Position numbers and translations under genes: made by a program. DNA of 64,000 nt from Phytophthora hibernalis (taxonomy: Eukaryota; Oomycota; Peronosporomycetes; Peronosporales; Peronosporaceae). Under the pieces are notes generated by a model. That model searched no databases, had not been told where the DNA came from, and saw only the letters and a list, made by a program, of their open reading frames with translations. The stretch's first letter is position 1. Every line of letters starts with the position of its first letter. Location: the NCBI GenBank assembly GCA_012656075.1, contig JAAKBF010000027.1, forward strand, positions 248,001 to 312,000, written 5' to 3'. This document shows, in pieces, positions 1 to 11,150 of the stretch.

Positions 1-1462
1 CGGACCTGAATTATCCTGGCGACCACCGCCTTTGCCTCCAGCCCGATTAGGCTTCCTCGACGACCACCACTATGACGCGGACGGTTGCTCGTATCTTGGC
101 TGCTGCCATTCCTGCACTCGATGCCAGTGACCCAATTGGCCACATTTCGAGGACGGCCGACGTTGCATAGCCTCCTGTAAGGAGTGGCGACGGTTGTTAT
201 TTCTCGAGTTTCGGTTTTGGTGATGACCCTCCATGGCGATTGAACCGATTGCCGCCTTGGTTCTGCTCACCCGAAAACTGAAACACTGTGCTAGTGTTAT
301 GTTGGTCAGTGCTGGAGGCAGGATCACTCAGAGGCTTGCGAGCCGAGCTGGCCACTGACGGTCCGCGCATTTTCTCTTCCTTTTCTCTTGCTAATAGGCG
401 ACCGCGGACTTGGCCAAGCTCCAGGTCCCTAGATTTCATCCTCGCGCCAACCAGCTCAGTACTGAGATCGGGAAATACTTCAAGCGCATTAGTGAGAAGA
501 AGGCGAGCCAGTTCTGCCTCTTCAAGCGAGTAGCCAAGCGTCACCAAGTCCTCTTGCAACTTCATGATTTCATCGATGTACGTATCAACGCGCTCTCCTT
601 TCTCCAGTTTGCGCACGAACATCGCAGCTTTGATAAGAATATCATTCTTCGCGGCACTGCCAGCGTTGTACTCTTTCTCAATCTCCTGAAATAGCTGCAC
701 AGGGTCACAATTGACAAGCAGTTTTCGGTAACGACCGGCCAAACGAGGTCCCAGTGAGCCAGCAATTACAGCCTGGGCCTTGAGCCAGCGATCATTCCAG
801 CGGTGCTTCTTCGCAGACCCCAAGGTGTCATCGTATGACACTTCTTCGGTCACTAACGACCACAGCTTCAGGACTTTGAGCTTTAACTCAATCATCGTGC
901 GCCATAACTCATAGTCATCAGCACCCGTTAGCTATGGAACATCTAAGCTTGGAGAGTCCCGCAGTCCAGACCGTCTTCTTTTCTGCGTGTGCGACCGCTT
1001 CTTCTTGCTGGAACGCTTGCGCTTCGTACTCTTCCGCATCTTCGAGCACCCTCACTTGAGCTGGACGCGGCGCTCTCCGACGAGGCATCTGAGTGGTCCG
1101 ATTCGGAGCGTGCACAGTCAGAGCTAGAGTGAGATTTCTGACGCCGACGATAGAGAGCGAGACGGCGTAGACGATGCGGTTGAGCTTGATTCATCTTCAC
1201 TCAACTCTTCGTCACGATTCTTGGCACCATCTTGACTTACCGTCTTCATCGAGCCTTGGCGCCGGAGGGCTGCTCTGTTTGGGCTCATAACCTGTTGAGT
1301 GACTGTCATGGTCACTGATAGCTTAGGAAGTAAAACGCTTGATGGCGGAGCAAAGTCTCCGGGATCTGGGGCGATGGTGCTTGGTGAGGAGATGGAGATT
1401 CCAGAAGTGAAGAAGTCTCTTCTCGCCGTCAAGCTCGTCGCCCTCATTGATCCTAAATACAT
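1..1462 (-). pseudogene. Ty1/copia gag, disrupted, continues left of window
   Basis: Decayed capsid (gag) region of a Ty1/copia LTR retrotransposon on the minus strand. The N-terminal Ser-rich part is open from about 1462 to 1124. A second frame then carries a Lys/Arg-rich stretch and the typical gag opening with a YELWR segment just above position 900. The longest intact block, 197-895, has the helical gag core of the UBN2/Retrotran_gag family. A zinc knuckle remnant (CGQLGHW) lies near 120-150 and needs a frame change to complete. Pol should lie left of base 1. No 5' LTR is visible right of 1462. At least three frame changes and an in-frame stop near 930 make it inactive. Confidence 0.75.
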
Positions 1463-1520
1463 TGTATAAATAGCCGGCCTACTTCAAGTTCTTATCCTAA
1501 TGGGATCCTGTACTTGAGAC

Positions 1521-1870
1521 GTGAGCATAAGACCACGGAGATGTACTCCGACAGACGCCATCACACTCGTGTCGGACGAGTGGACAGAGTTGCAGGGCAG
1601 CGACACCGAGTCGCGCTTCCCGGGTCTGGCTGACAAACTCGCCATCACCGAAACAGGCTGGCCCAGCGCCGGAACGTCCGACGGCAACACGGGCTCCGTC
1701 GCGAGTGCTGAGCAGTTCTACTCGGACTACATGACGTGGGCTGCCAAAAACCTGGACGCGTCGCGCAGCCACTACTTCCAGATGTTCGATCTGCCGTCGC
1801 GCACCAACACAGTCTTCGAGGCGCATTTCGGATCTGCGACGAGGACGGCAACGACAAGTTCGCGCTGTAG
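1521..1870 (+). pseudogene. GH17 glucan endo-1,3-beta-glucosidase, C-terminal fragment
   Basis: The translation contains ITETGWPS, the glycoside hydrolase family 17 motif around the nucleophile glutamate, followed by the family's C-terminal segment (YFQMFD and FEAHFG). GH17 enzymes cut beta-1,3-glucan and are numerous in oomycetes, where they act on the organism's own wall. Only about 115 C-terminal residues are present. One base appears to be missing near 1830: in the shifted frame the protein would end in ICDEDGNDKFAL with a stop at 1868-1870. The missing N-terminal part abuts the copia gag relic at 1462, so the gene was probably broken by rearrangement or insertion there. Confidence 0.72.
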
Positions 1871-2166
1871 GCGCCAAAACTGTTGACCATAGTCATGTCT
1901 GGGCTGAAAGTGCCATTGAGTCGTAGAAATCAGCTACCGGTAATTGTACATGCCATGAGTTGAAATCGAGCTCTGTATCCATGAATCGAACAATCACCAC
2001 TCCATTCAATGCTGCACGAACACCGTCTTGTGGTGAGCGTGGTTGCTGTAGAGCTGGCTGCTTAAATCTGGTTGTATTGCTCTCATTGTCTTGGTTCTGC
2101 TAGAAAGGAAGCATGGCAGCCAAAATCACAAGGCTTACCACTTGATTATTTTTTGTCTGTGTTGCA

Positions 2167-4669
2167 TCACTGATGCTGCTGTTCTGCTCGCTGCTTCTGC
2201 TGCTCATTTTGAGTGGCCAGTGTGTCGAGCTGTTTGCGGTAGAAAGCTTTGAGCTCACCAACTTCCGCCTGCAGCTCCTCGACCTGCTCCTCTTTCTCGC
2301 CAAACAGCTCGAGCAGCACCACCTGATGCTTTTGCAGCTTTGCCAGTTCTAATTGCGCCTGCTCACGCTGCGTCTCGCCAGTCTCCAGTAATGCGTTGCG
2401 GGTGCTGAGCCGAACAATCTCGTCCGTCGTTTGCTTCTGGCGAGCCTCTAATGCCTCTAACTGTTGTTTTAACATGCGGTTCTCGCCCTCACGCAATCGC
2501 AGTCGCTGCTGCAGTTGGCTGATCCCCAATACCGACGTGTTGCTGGCGTTCGAGTTCCAGGAGTCGCCCATTGTAGTTTCCAATGTCGTCTTCAGAATCG
2601 ACGCTTCCAATGATAGTCCACCTTCAGAGACATAGTGCTGGTCACTATCGATGATTCGTCTAGCATAAATATGCTGCGAAGATGTGGAGCCTGTTGACAA
2701 AGGTGCTGGTGTGGGTTGTGCCGAGGAGCTCTTTAATCGCAAGAGTTCTTGTTGGTTCCATTCGAGCTCCTGTCTGAGTTGTGCCTCACGCTCACGAGAT
2801 TGCTCCAGTTCAGCTGTCGCAGCGGCTGAAGCTTCCAACTTGTTGGTCGACTCCTCCACGCTATCCAAACGAGCCTGGAGCTGCTGCTTCGCATCCGCTT
2901 CTGCATCGCGCTGGTGCTTGGCCTGGTCCAAGTCGATGTGTAGTGCATCGGCTTGTCCACGTAATTCGCGAGCTTCAGTCTTCGCGAGTTCTACAGTTTC
3001 CTGAGCGCGGGCCAATTCTGCCTGTTTTCTAGTAAGTTCCAGCTCAACAGTTTCCACCTTACGTTGGAGTTCATGCAATTGGTGCTCCATCTCGAGTTTC
3101 TCCTGCTCAGCTACACGGCGTTGTTCAGCGGATTCGTCAATTCGTGCAACAAGCGTGCTTTCAGTTGCTTTCCAACTCTCTTGCCTTGAACGCTGGTCCT
3201 CCTGCAACGCATGAATCTGGCGCAGAAGAGGTTGCGTGGCCTCGGAAAGACTCTGCCCCAGCATGTCCACACGGCCCACGGCGTCTTGCCACTTGCGCTT
3301 CAGGTCTGCGATCTCAGCTCTTGCCATTTCCTCGCGACGAGATGCCTCTTGCTCCAGGTCACGAAGATTATCTTGTAAAAACTGCAATGTCTGCTGAAGC
3401 TCTGACTTCTCAAGGTTTAGAGCCTCGTTCGACTGGGTAGCCTTCTTGAGTCTGTCAATTTCTTGGCTTTTACTGCTTACGTCGAGGGTCAGTTCTTGTA
3501 CCTGAGCCTGCAATTTCGCCAGCACCTGCGCAGCCTCTCGCGCATCTTGCTCGGCCTTCTCCACTTTCGCAGTGGTGCCATCCGCACTACTTGTCAACTG
3601 ACGATTTTCCTGTGCCAGGCGTGTTTTCTCTTCCTCACTCGCCTTCAGCTTCGCTGATAGATCCTTCACCTCCTCGGTTGACACCTCGAACTGTGACTGC
3701 GACTTGAGCGCTCGCTCCTCCAGCTCGTCCTTTTCTTTCCGTAGAGTCCGTAGCCTCTGCTCCAACTGCGCCTGTTTGACCGAAAGTGTCTGTCCTTCGT
3801 CAAGCAGCCCACTCAGCTTCTCCTCCTTGTCCGCCAAAGCCATTTGCAGTGCTTGGACATCCGCGCTTTGGCTGGTGCTCGTGTCGCGGTGCAGCTGCGT
3901 GAGCTTGGCCACCTCGTGGCGCATGTTCTCCAACTGCTCTGTCAGGAACTGCGCGCGCTCCACGGCCGCAACCTCTCGGAGACAAGTTTTGTCCAGCTCG
4001 TCGTGCAGCTCTCGGATCGTCGTGGACGTCGCCAGCAGCTGCGACTCGCGCATCTCCAGCTCCATCCTCAAATCCACCACGTCCAGTTGCGACTCCTCTG
4101 TGGCGTATTCAGCCTCTTCAGCGGGAACCTCCTCCTGCTCTGCTCCTTCGCCAGTCTCCTCCGCTTGCTCCGTACTCTCCACCCCCTCCTCCGTCTTTGC
4201 TTCAGACACCTGCACCTCAGTCTCCTTTTTCACTTTTTCCTGCTCCTGTTCCCCTCCTCCTGTTCTTCTGCAGCTTCAGCAGAGTCCCGTTGTCCTCATC
4301 TTCTGCATTTTGGGGTTCTTGTTCCTCCTGCTTCTCTTCTTGCTCCTTGGTCTCCTCTTCTTCTTGCAACTCCCCTTTTCCACAGTACCAACTTTTGTCT
4401 CAATAGCTTCAACTTTTGTATCTGTGGAATTTTTGTCCTCATTTAGATCCGCCTCATTATGCGTCTTATTCGCCTCATTTCCCCACCGTGTACTCAATTT
4501 GGCCGCCAAGCGAGGAAGGCAAAGGCCTGGAGCCCGGCGCACCCGTCACCACCTGGTCGAAGGACTTCTCCACGTCCTCCCGCAGACTGCGCACCTGCTC
4601 CAGCCCCTGCGAGACGATGGACGTCACGTTGAGCTTGCCTCCCCAGCCGCCCCAGTTGGACGACGACAT
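2167..4669 (-). CDS. TMF1-like golgin, long coiled-coil protein (frameshifted near N-terminus)
   Basis: A long, almost continuous coiled coil rich in Glu, Gln and Leu. The main open block is 2167-4233 (688 residues). Its last 130 residues, from the block starting QLQQRLRLREGE onwards, resemble the C-terminal domain of TATA element modulatory factor 1 (TMF/ARA160), a golgin tethering vesicles at the Golgi. A short N-terminal exon-like ORF starts at 4669 with MSSSNWGGW, a tryptophan-containing start like those of TMF proteins. Between 4475 and 4240 the Glu-rich linker changes frame two to four times. Either small introns or single-base errors in this purine-rich stretch could explain that. The antisense 323-residue ORF over it is a shadow. 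Family assignment is by pattern, not search. Confidence 0.6.
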
Positions 4670-5417
4670 TTGTAGATATAATACGCAAAAAGAGAAATTG
4701 GGTTATTTAGCTATAGATCCGCAAACAAAACGGGTTTCTTAGAAAAGTGCGTTTCGGGGTCTCATGTCTATTAATAGGATCAAATAACACGCATTTATTA
4801 CATGTAATCCCAGTCTTCGTTGAGATCGAACATAAACAACAGCTTGTAGTACTGGGAAATTTGGCTCGAACATACAATCTCGACGTCCCAGAGAGTCACG
4901 TTGACCTGCCTCGGTGATACCGGAAAAAGTGAGAATTTTTAATGCCAGTATTTGACGAGTTGCGGTAATCCATCTCCAACATAATTTGTTATTATTATAA
5001 ATAATACTAGGGATGCTACAAATTAAATCGTTTCGATTGGCTGGGCATAATCGATTGGATTGGCTCACCGTCTGATCGCCAATCGGTCGATCCGACTCCA
5101 GTCAAATCGATCCCGACTGTTCAAACGACCTGTAAAACGTGATGTTTGTTATCTAGGAGTAAAACCTCATTCTAACAGGTATTATGGAGACGATATCAAT
5201 CGTTTCGACGCCGATTGAGTCGATCGAGTCGATTCTTTGCGCTTATCCGGATCCGAATATGCAACAGATCTTTAAACTCATGCACAGGAAGTTTCCAGCG
5301 GGAGGAGGGCACCCTCCTCTCTCACCTTCATCCCACATTCCCAATCATCCCCCACCAGCTCCTAGTTTAACTGTTTCTAGCAGGCACATTTCGCCCAGTC
5401 TGGTTAGTACTCACGGA

Positions 5418-5720
5418 ACATGGACGACGTGGAAGGCATGATTCATACCGACCATACGGCAGACAATGATAGCGAGGTTGCCGATTAACGAATCCAAGCA
5501 GAAGCAACAGAATCGGCTACAACGTCGAGTGAGCAAAGAACACGAAAGAGCTCTGACATATGGGACTTCATTGAGAACGTTGGATCGTCGGTGAAATGCA
5601 CCGACAGCGTTTGTGATACGTTCCACGCCGCTCGCTTCTCATCCCGAGAACCATTTTCGTATAGATTCTCACTGAAGGTGCACAAGTTTTGTTTAGCAGA
5701 AGTCACGAGAAAGCTCACGC
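5418..5720 (+). pseudogene. hAT transposase N-terminus, BED zinc finger remnant
   Basis: Starting at the ATG near 5420, an acidic leader is followed, after one in-frame stop, by a segment reading SSDIWDFIENVGSSVKC. This is the aromatic/Cys half of a BED zinc finger (W-D-F then K-C-x4-C), the DNA-binding module at the N-terminus of hAT transposases. The rest of the finger and the RNase H-like catalytic core are absent. Confidence 0.5.
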
Positions 5721-6500
5721 AGTTCATCGGGAGCAATGGTCGAAACGTCCTTACTCCATTTCTCACAGAAGATCACAAATTGAGACAGCCACGACAACCC
5801 AAAGGAAACCTCCTTCACTTTCCGGAGCTTTGACTTCGCCATATTTACACCCGCCAGTCCAATCACAACAAGGGTACTTTCACACCACGCCTTCGCATCA
5901 TCAACGCGTCTACTCGCGATGATTCCACTTATCACTTTCACCGCCGCCTCAGTCGAGCCGACATTCGCGGACGCAGTCGTACCGCGAGTGGCACTCATGG
6001 CAGAGCCGCTGGCAGCGCCCGTGGCAGCGACAGTAGCCACGCTAATGGCGCTCGTCGCCAGGCCGGTCACGCTCTCACGGAAACGTCCTCCGATGTCACG
6101 GTCGTGGTCTCCTCCGTCAAGTGGGAGGTCTCCTCGGTCGTCTCATCCGTCATGATCTCCGTGGTTTCCGTCGTCTCGGTTGAACCAGACGCCCCGTCCT
6201 GGGAGGGCCCGTCGTGGTCGCCTCGCTCTGCTCAGTCACAGTGGTCTCCTCCGTCATCTCGGTGATCTCCGACGTCGCCGTGATCTGCTGGTTCGTGCCC
6301 ATGCCGCTCGTTCAACCAGACGGCACGGCGTAGTCGCCGCGCTCAGTCACACTGGGGGTCATACCACCGCACACGTCCTCGCTGGTCACCATCTCCGTCA
6401 TCTTTTGTCGTCTCGGAGGCCGACTCTGAAGTCGTGCTGTCTGCGGTTTCCTTCGTTTCGTTCGAGCCAGACGCCGCGTTTGGGATTCCTTGATGTGATA
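5693..6500 (-). other. Low-complexity Thr/Ser/Ala/Glu-rich open stretch, unrecognised
   Basis: On the minus strand 5693-6070 is open for 125 residues (Ala/Ser/Thr-rich N-terminal half). Upstream of it, about 6100-6480 is built of degenerate repeats coding TET, TEE and TSE words. The composition recalls mucin-like stalks of oomycete surface proteins. I cannot name a family. It sits inside the hAT-like termini and may be a captured host fragment. Confidence 0.25.
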
Positions 6501-6868
6501 TCAAGAGCAAACGTCGCCTCCTATTTTATTGGTAGATATTTCCTTCTTTTTGCCAATAGAAGCTTGTTTTGATGATCAGTTAAGCTCTATGATTTGATCA
6601 ACCGGTTTTTACGATACTGTAGATGATTCGTTTCTTGAGGGTTTACGTGTACAAATGCATATCGATAATCCGGCTCGGTCGAAATCCAGCCGGAGTCGAT
6701 CGGGATCAGTCGATGTGCAATTCGATTGGGTCGGTTTCGTCAGACGAGGACAGCCGATCGATCTGATTGGGACGAATTACCACCTCTAATTATTATATAT
6801 AATATATAATAATAATAACATATTATGTTGGATGTGGATTACCGCAACTCGTCAAATAATATATTATA

Positions 6869-7237
6869 TGGATGAATATACGCGTCTTTCCGACAGGTAG
6901 TTTTTGCACGATCGTTATCGGTTTTTTAACTGTAATATCCGCCTATCAAAATACTCTAAACTGACCATTTTAGCCAATAGATCAGATTAGGGTAGGGGTT
7001 TCATTCGACACTTTCCGACAGATATTTGTCGGAAGCCTTACCAAAATATGTATGCATCAATACAAACACCAAACATTAAGCATATTGTTTCTATACTTTT
7101 CCGGTTTAGACAATTAGGCACAATCCTAGTTCAGGAAGACGGTGAAAGACAGCCACTGATCCTTTGTACACTTAACAAAAAGCCCCCGACTCTGCGAACA
7201 TGATCCTCGCCGCGTTTACACTCAAAAAGCCCGCACC
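6869..7237. other. Non-coding, AT-rich
   Basis: No gene seen between the inverted flank and the Crypton relic. It contains two copies of TTTCCGACAG about 120 bp apart and short AT palindromes, but nothing that could be assigned. Confidence 0.4.
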
Positions 7238-8466
7238 ATGGCCTTGAGTTCCTTTAGGAGGATGCTTGAGGTTGAGGATGTGAGCATGGACTTTGCTCAA
7301 GCTAGCATCCTCATGGACAACTCCGGCAAGCGTCTGGCCGCAACAATGGATCATTTTGGGTTTTATCTCGCCACCAACGAAGGTAAGAAAGGTAAGCTCG
7401 CTCACAGCACTGCTACATCGTACTATAGGAACGTTAAGCTTTGGTTATTTGACGAGTACCCTCACCTCCGTGTACCTACCGAGTTGATTCTGCTAAAGCA
7501 AGGAAATACACTTGACAAGCATTGCCTAAAACATGAAAAGGGAGGTCTAGTTAACAAGGCGCCTCCTGCACGAAGGAGGACCTAAGAGCTTTAATCCGTT
7601 ATGTCTACAGCACCGCTCGCATCAACGCAGAATATCAGGACGCTGCACTTGCGTGCCTTTGTGGCACTGCTTCGGTCGGTCTTCGGACCTAGGGTACATA
7701 CAGAAGCAGCACGTCTCAGTTTTAGATGATGGTGTGTTCTACCTGCGGCTTCTCCGGGTCAAGACAGCGGAGAAGCAAGGCTTCACGCTCGTACCTGACA
7801 AAACCGACTTTCTCACCTGCCCGCTACACGCACTGGTGGTGGCGCTGATGATGCAAGATACTCCGTGTGCGTTGCTGCTCAGTCATCTTCCAGAGTTGGT
7901 ATTCACGGAAACGGATCCACTTGATCCTGGAACACCTTACGCGACATATTAGCTGCTGAACCTACAGGACTTATCATCTCGTTGTCGGCAGCATTGGCCA
8001 CACCGCTGTCTGCGACCATTCCTGCTGTTGACCGTTCTGCCTCTACATCACTATCCGCCAACGCACAAGGTCCATCAAGCCACATGCCAGGAAAGGCAAA
8101 GTCAAGAGGCCAAGATGGCGTAAGCGTACGTCAACAGGTTGCTTAAGGGTGTGAGCGAGCCCGCAGGAGCTACGACAGACTTGACGTCACACTCATTTCG
8201 TCGTGGAGGTGCTCAACATGCGAATGGAGACGACAGACTGGCGGCACAGTGGATCTTCGATAGGGGCTTGGGATATGAGCAATACCAACAAGGGCTTCGC
8301 GTACGTCTTCAACACGCCGCGGGAAGACCGAAAGGTGGCTCGTGTTTTAAGCGGCTGGGAAGTTGACGCGTCCCCTCCCGTCGTCGACGTTGCTGGGCTG
8401 GATCACTCCACAGGGGAGCGGTTAGACGCTTACATGATCTTCTCTTCAGCTCCTGTACAGGGCTGA
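7238..8466 (+). pseudogene. Crypton tyrosine recombinase, degenerate
   Basis: Three open pieces in different frames (7238-7585, 7653-7952, 8139-8466) make up a tyrosine recombinase of the Crypton class. The first has the helical core-binding part, with LAHSTATSYYRNVKLWLF. The second carries the beta-rich part around the Arg I region. The third has the box II HxxR motif in SHSFRRGGAQHANGD, followed by the aromatic segment FAYVFNT. A frame change inside the third piece near 8260 lets the C-terminal part continue to 8466. Cryptons move by recombination through a circular form and have no terminal inverted repeats. The frame breaks make this copy inactive. Confidence 0.7.
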
Positions 8467-8578
8467 AAGAGCAAAGGCTCAAGGTTAGTAGCAAGGTTCT
8501 TAGTGTACTCACCGCGTACCTTGTCAGATACTACCCGCAGCTCAAGATGTTTGGACCAACTTCCCAATCACCGCACGC

Positions 8579-9060
8579 ATGGAGGAGTGTTTGCTTGCTG
8601 CTGATATTTCGACTGCCGATTTGCTTGCGTGGTCTGTGGCTCTCAACAAAGAAGCTATTGTACCTGTTAAAGAACATGTCAAACATCAAGTGGAAATGCA
8701 CGCATGTCAAGGTTGTCACCTTTCAGCTGTGATTGAAGAGCTTATAGCAACAAACAGAAACCTGGCTTCACGGCTGGCCATCATCGAGGCAGCGTTACTC
8801 AAGACCAAGGGAATTTCAACTGGGATCGAAGCGGAAAGAACAGAAGACACGTCAGATCAAGAACTAGAACCAGAACCAAAGCATAAGCGCAGGAAACGGT
8901 CAGCTACGAACCTGTCAGCGACGTGGTTTGAATGGTACACACGGGAGCCACGCGTCTGGATTGTGGGTAACCGGCAGAAAAGTCGGCGTCTCGCCACATC
9001 GTTGCTTTCATGAAGCTATTCCTCGATGACGGGTTTATCTTGGACGCCAGAGCACATAAT
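8579..9060 (+). pseudogene. Crypton C-terminal coiled coil and GCR1_C-like DNA-binding domain
   Basis: Downstream in the same element: a helical segment (8579-8820), a basic patch KHKRRKR, and then SATWFEWYTREPRVW. The last matches the Trp/Tyr-rich start of the GCR1_C-type DNA-binding domain found at the C-terminus of many Crypton recombinases. The frame changes at about 8975, and the domain continues as MKLFLDDGFILD at 9010-9045. Belongs with the recombinase relic upstream. Confidence 0.6.
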
Positions 9061-9334
9061 TACAAGGACCGTGTCTTGGAGCTTGGGAGTCGCACAGAGA
9101 ATAACGTGTTAGCCTTCTTGAAGGCACGAAACATCAACGCAAAGAGTGCCGGAGCGTGCTGCGTGAGATGCGCAAGTTGCACCGATCTGGAGAGTTGGAC
9201 GCTCGCATCGTTGTCTACAGGCATCTTCTTTCAATTGAACGGATCCAAGATCCAGCTCCTGCAGAATCGCAAAACAAATTACCTGTGGTCGGAGACACGT
9301 AAGGTAAACAGCTCATACGACTTTCGAGCATACC

Positions 9335-9475
9335 CGAAATCCCCAGTTGTCGAGAATACCTGAAGTCAAGATCTGTCGAAAATACCCGAAGTCATGATCT
9401 GTCGAGAATGCCCGAAATCTCCAGTTGTCGAGAATGCCCGAAATCCCAAGTTGTCGAGAATACCCAAAATCTCTG
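9335..9475. repeat. Tandem repeat, about 26-bp unit, 5 copies
   Basis: Imperfect copies of a unit containing TGTCGAGAATRCCCGAAATC run from about 9335 to 9475. They sit just left of an HTH gene. A different tandem array sits just right of it, so the pair may be subterminal repeats of one element. Confidence 0.7.
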
Positions 9476-9662
9476 TCAACGGCGACGCGAGTTTCGTAGA
9501 TAAACTTGAAGACTGAATGCATAGTTTACTTGCTCCAATTCGTATAGACGCATACAACCGCGCTCTCTGAACCAATCATTACACACAAAATATTGACCAA
9601 TAATAATCGGAGACCTCTGCCGACTTTGGCCGAAGTAAATCACTTCTAAAAGATCCAGCAAG

Positions 9663-10076
9663 ATGGCCTACTCGGCGCAGTACACGATTGCAGTGAAGAT
9701 TGAAGTGCTGCTGGAATGTGAAAGAGAAGGATGGGATGCCGCAGAGGGATCACGGCGACTTCAAATCCGTCGCACTACTTTGGCGGGATGGATGGCTGCA
9801 AAAGATCAGATATTCTCTTCAGGTGTTGACCTATCGTCGAAGCGTGCAGAAGTACCTGGAACGCTTGTACCAACACACAAATACGAGGGTATGTTTGTCG
9901 AAAGGATAAAGTTACGCGCCAACGCTAGCAAGAAGATGTATCGGAGCGATATAGTTGCGGCATACCTGGAAACGATTCCAGAATTTGGCGACCGCAAAGA
10001 TGCTGCTCAGATGTCGGGTTACTCGATTTATCAATCGCCACAAACTCAGCCCTTCTGTCGCGCATCATCCAATTAA
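9663..10076 (+). CDS. HTH protein, transposon-associated, unrecognised family
   Basis: 137-residue ORF opening MAYSAQYTIAVKIEVLLECE. It then has a helix-turn-helix-like stretch, with AAEGSRRLQIRRTTLAGWM as the putative recognition helix, as in psq/CENP-B-type transposase N-termini. A second basic helical part follows (ERIKLRANASKKMYRSDIV). No catalytic domain is present. It may be the N-terminus of a decayed transposase or a stand-alone DNA-binding protein that accompanies the protease gene downstream. Start chosen at the first ATG, which lies in an open context right after a stop-rich leader. Confidence 0.4.
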   Translation: MAYSAQYTIAVKIEVLLECEREGWDAAEGSRRLQIRRTTLAGWMAAKDQIFSSGVDLSSKRAEVPGTLVPTHKYEGMFVERIKLRANASKKMYRSDIVAAYLETIPEFGDRKDAAQMSGYSIYQSPQTQPFCRASSN

Positions 10077-10184
10077 GTCCAAGGCTACTTCGGCTAATCA
10101 AGCAGAACCCGCTAAGAAAAACCAAAGTTACGTCGGGTATACTTGAAACCAGCAAGACAATGCCCACAAAAATACCAAGTCGCC

Positions 10185-10325
10185 AGTGACGAGTATGGCC
10201 AAAACACCCAGGGCTCCCGTGTTGAGTATGGCCGAAAAACCCAGGGCTCCCGTGTTGACTATGGCCGAAAAACTAAAGCGCCCGTGACGAGTATGACCGA
10301 AAACCCAGGGCTCCCGTGATGATAT
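10185..10325. repeat. Tandem repeat, about 33-bp unit, 4 copies
   Basis: Copies of a unit containing GAGTATGGCCGAAAAACC and CAGGGCTCCCGTGT. The third copy diverges in its centre. Lies between the HTH gene and the Ulp1-like pseudogene. Confidence 0.7.
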
Positions 10326-10419
10326 AATTGCTGAATGACGACGAAGCACCGGTTCTTGACGATAGAGAAGAAATTTTGATCCAGCAAGTATTATCTGTGA
10401 AACACAGACTACGTGTTTT

Positions 10420-11150
10420 ATGCCAGACAGAACCACGACGCGTTTAGTGGTTCAAGACAAAGATATCAAAACGTTGGAGGACGGAGAATGGCTGAATGAT
10501 GTGGTTATCACCTTCTACGTCCGTAAGCACATTCCTTGGTACGGACGGACCTTGGTCATGGATGCGAATTTGTACGGGTATCTTTTCGCTGCTTTTAAAC
10601 ATGCAAAACGCAATATGAAAAAGGCGTATGCAGGCGCGTGTGGGATTACGGCTACGTTTCCTTACGAGCGATATGATCACTTGGTTATGCTAATTTGCAT
10701 GGGCAGCCATTGGACGTTCGCGGTGGTGCAGAACCCATTGCTCACGACGGAGAACATGAAACGATGCATCGTTTACGTCGACTCGCTTGGAATATAGAAG
10801 ATCGAAACGGTAAACAAAGTTGTGGGCGGATACTTGATGAGGAGATGAAGCACAAGTACCCATCCAAACGTGTAATTGCATTTGTCACCCGTGGTATACG
10901 TACCAAACCAATGCAAAGCAATGAAAACGATTGCGGGGTATTTATTCTATACTTCATCAAGCGCGTGGTGGAAGCATTTCTTGGTGGCAAGACGTTACTC
11001 CTGTTGGACATTGAAAAGCTATGCACAGCCCCAAGATCATCTCGCTTCAACCCACACATCTACAGGAAGAGAATAACGGAGCTTTTGTTGCAGGAGGATA
11101 AACATATATTTAGATCAATACACGACATTGACCTTCATATAGCTTCATAA
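10420..11150 (+). pseudogene. Ulp1/C48-type SUMO protease-like gene, broken
   Basis: The reading frame carries the clan CE cysteine protease signature in order. The catalytic His is in MGSHWTFAVV (about 10695-10725), the Asp in VYVDSLG (about 10775-10795), and the oxyanion Gln and catalytic Cys in QSNENDCGVF (about 10915-10945). The N-terminal WLNDVVITFY segment is also typical of Ulp1 proteases. A stop at 10795-10797 and a one-base shift near 10838 split it, and the rest continues to 11150. Genes of this type travel in several DNA transposon groups (for example some MULEs), so a mobile origin is likely given the flanking repeats. Confidence 0.7.

Larger units (their letters stand above)
5008..6788. 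mobile_element. hAT-like non-autonomous element
   Basis: Left end TAGGGATGCTA and right end (reverse complement) TAGAGGTGGTA fit the TAGGGRTGS consensus common to hAT termini. Subterminal regions on both sides are dense in CGATTGG/CGATCG words, as expected for transposase binding sites. I found no matching 8-bp target duplication. Inside are a BED-finger remnant on the plus strand and a Thr/Ser/Glu-rich open stretch on the minus strand, so this is a deleted or composite copy without a complete transposase. Confidence 0.5.
4948..6868. repeat. Inverted flanks enclosing a hAT-like element
   Basis: The sequence from about 4948 (TTTGACGAGTTGCGGTAATC) is repeated in reverse complement at about 6845-6868, and the similarity runs inwards for about 60 bp on each side through an AT-rich stretch. 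These arms lie outside the hAT-type termini at 5008 and 6788. Between the TMF-like gene (4669) and 4948 I see only AT-rich DNA that should hold that gene's promoter. Confidence 0.6.

Noticed and set aside
3704..4675. 323-residue Ser-rich plus-strand ORF
   Set aside because: Exact antisense of the Glu/Lys-rich coiled-coil gene; the composition follows from the opposite strand.
9335..9475. Repeat array considered as CRISPR
   Set aside because: Units are directly joined without unique spacers, and the genome is eukaryotic.
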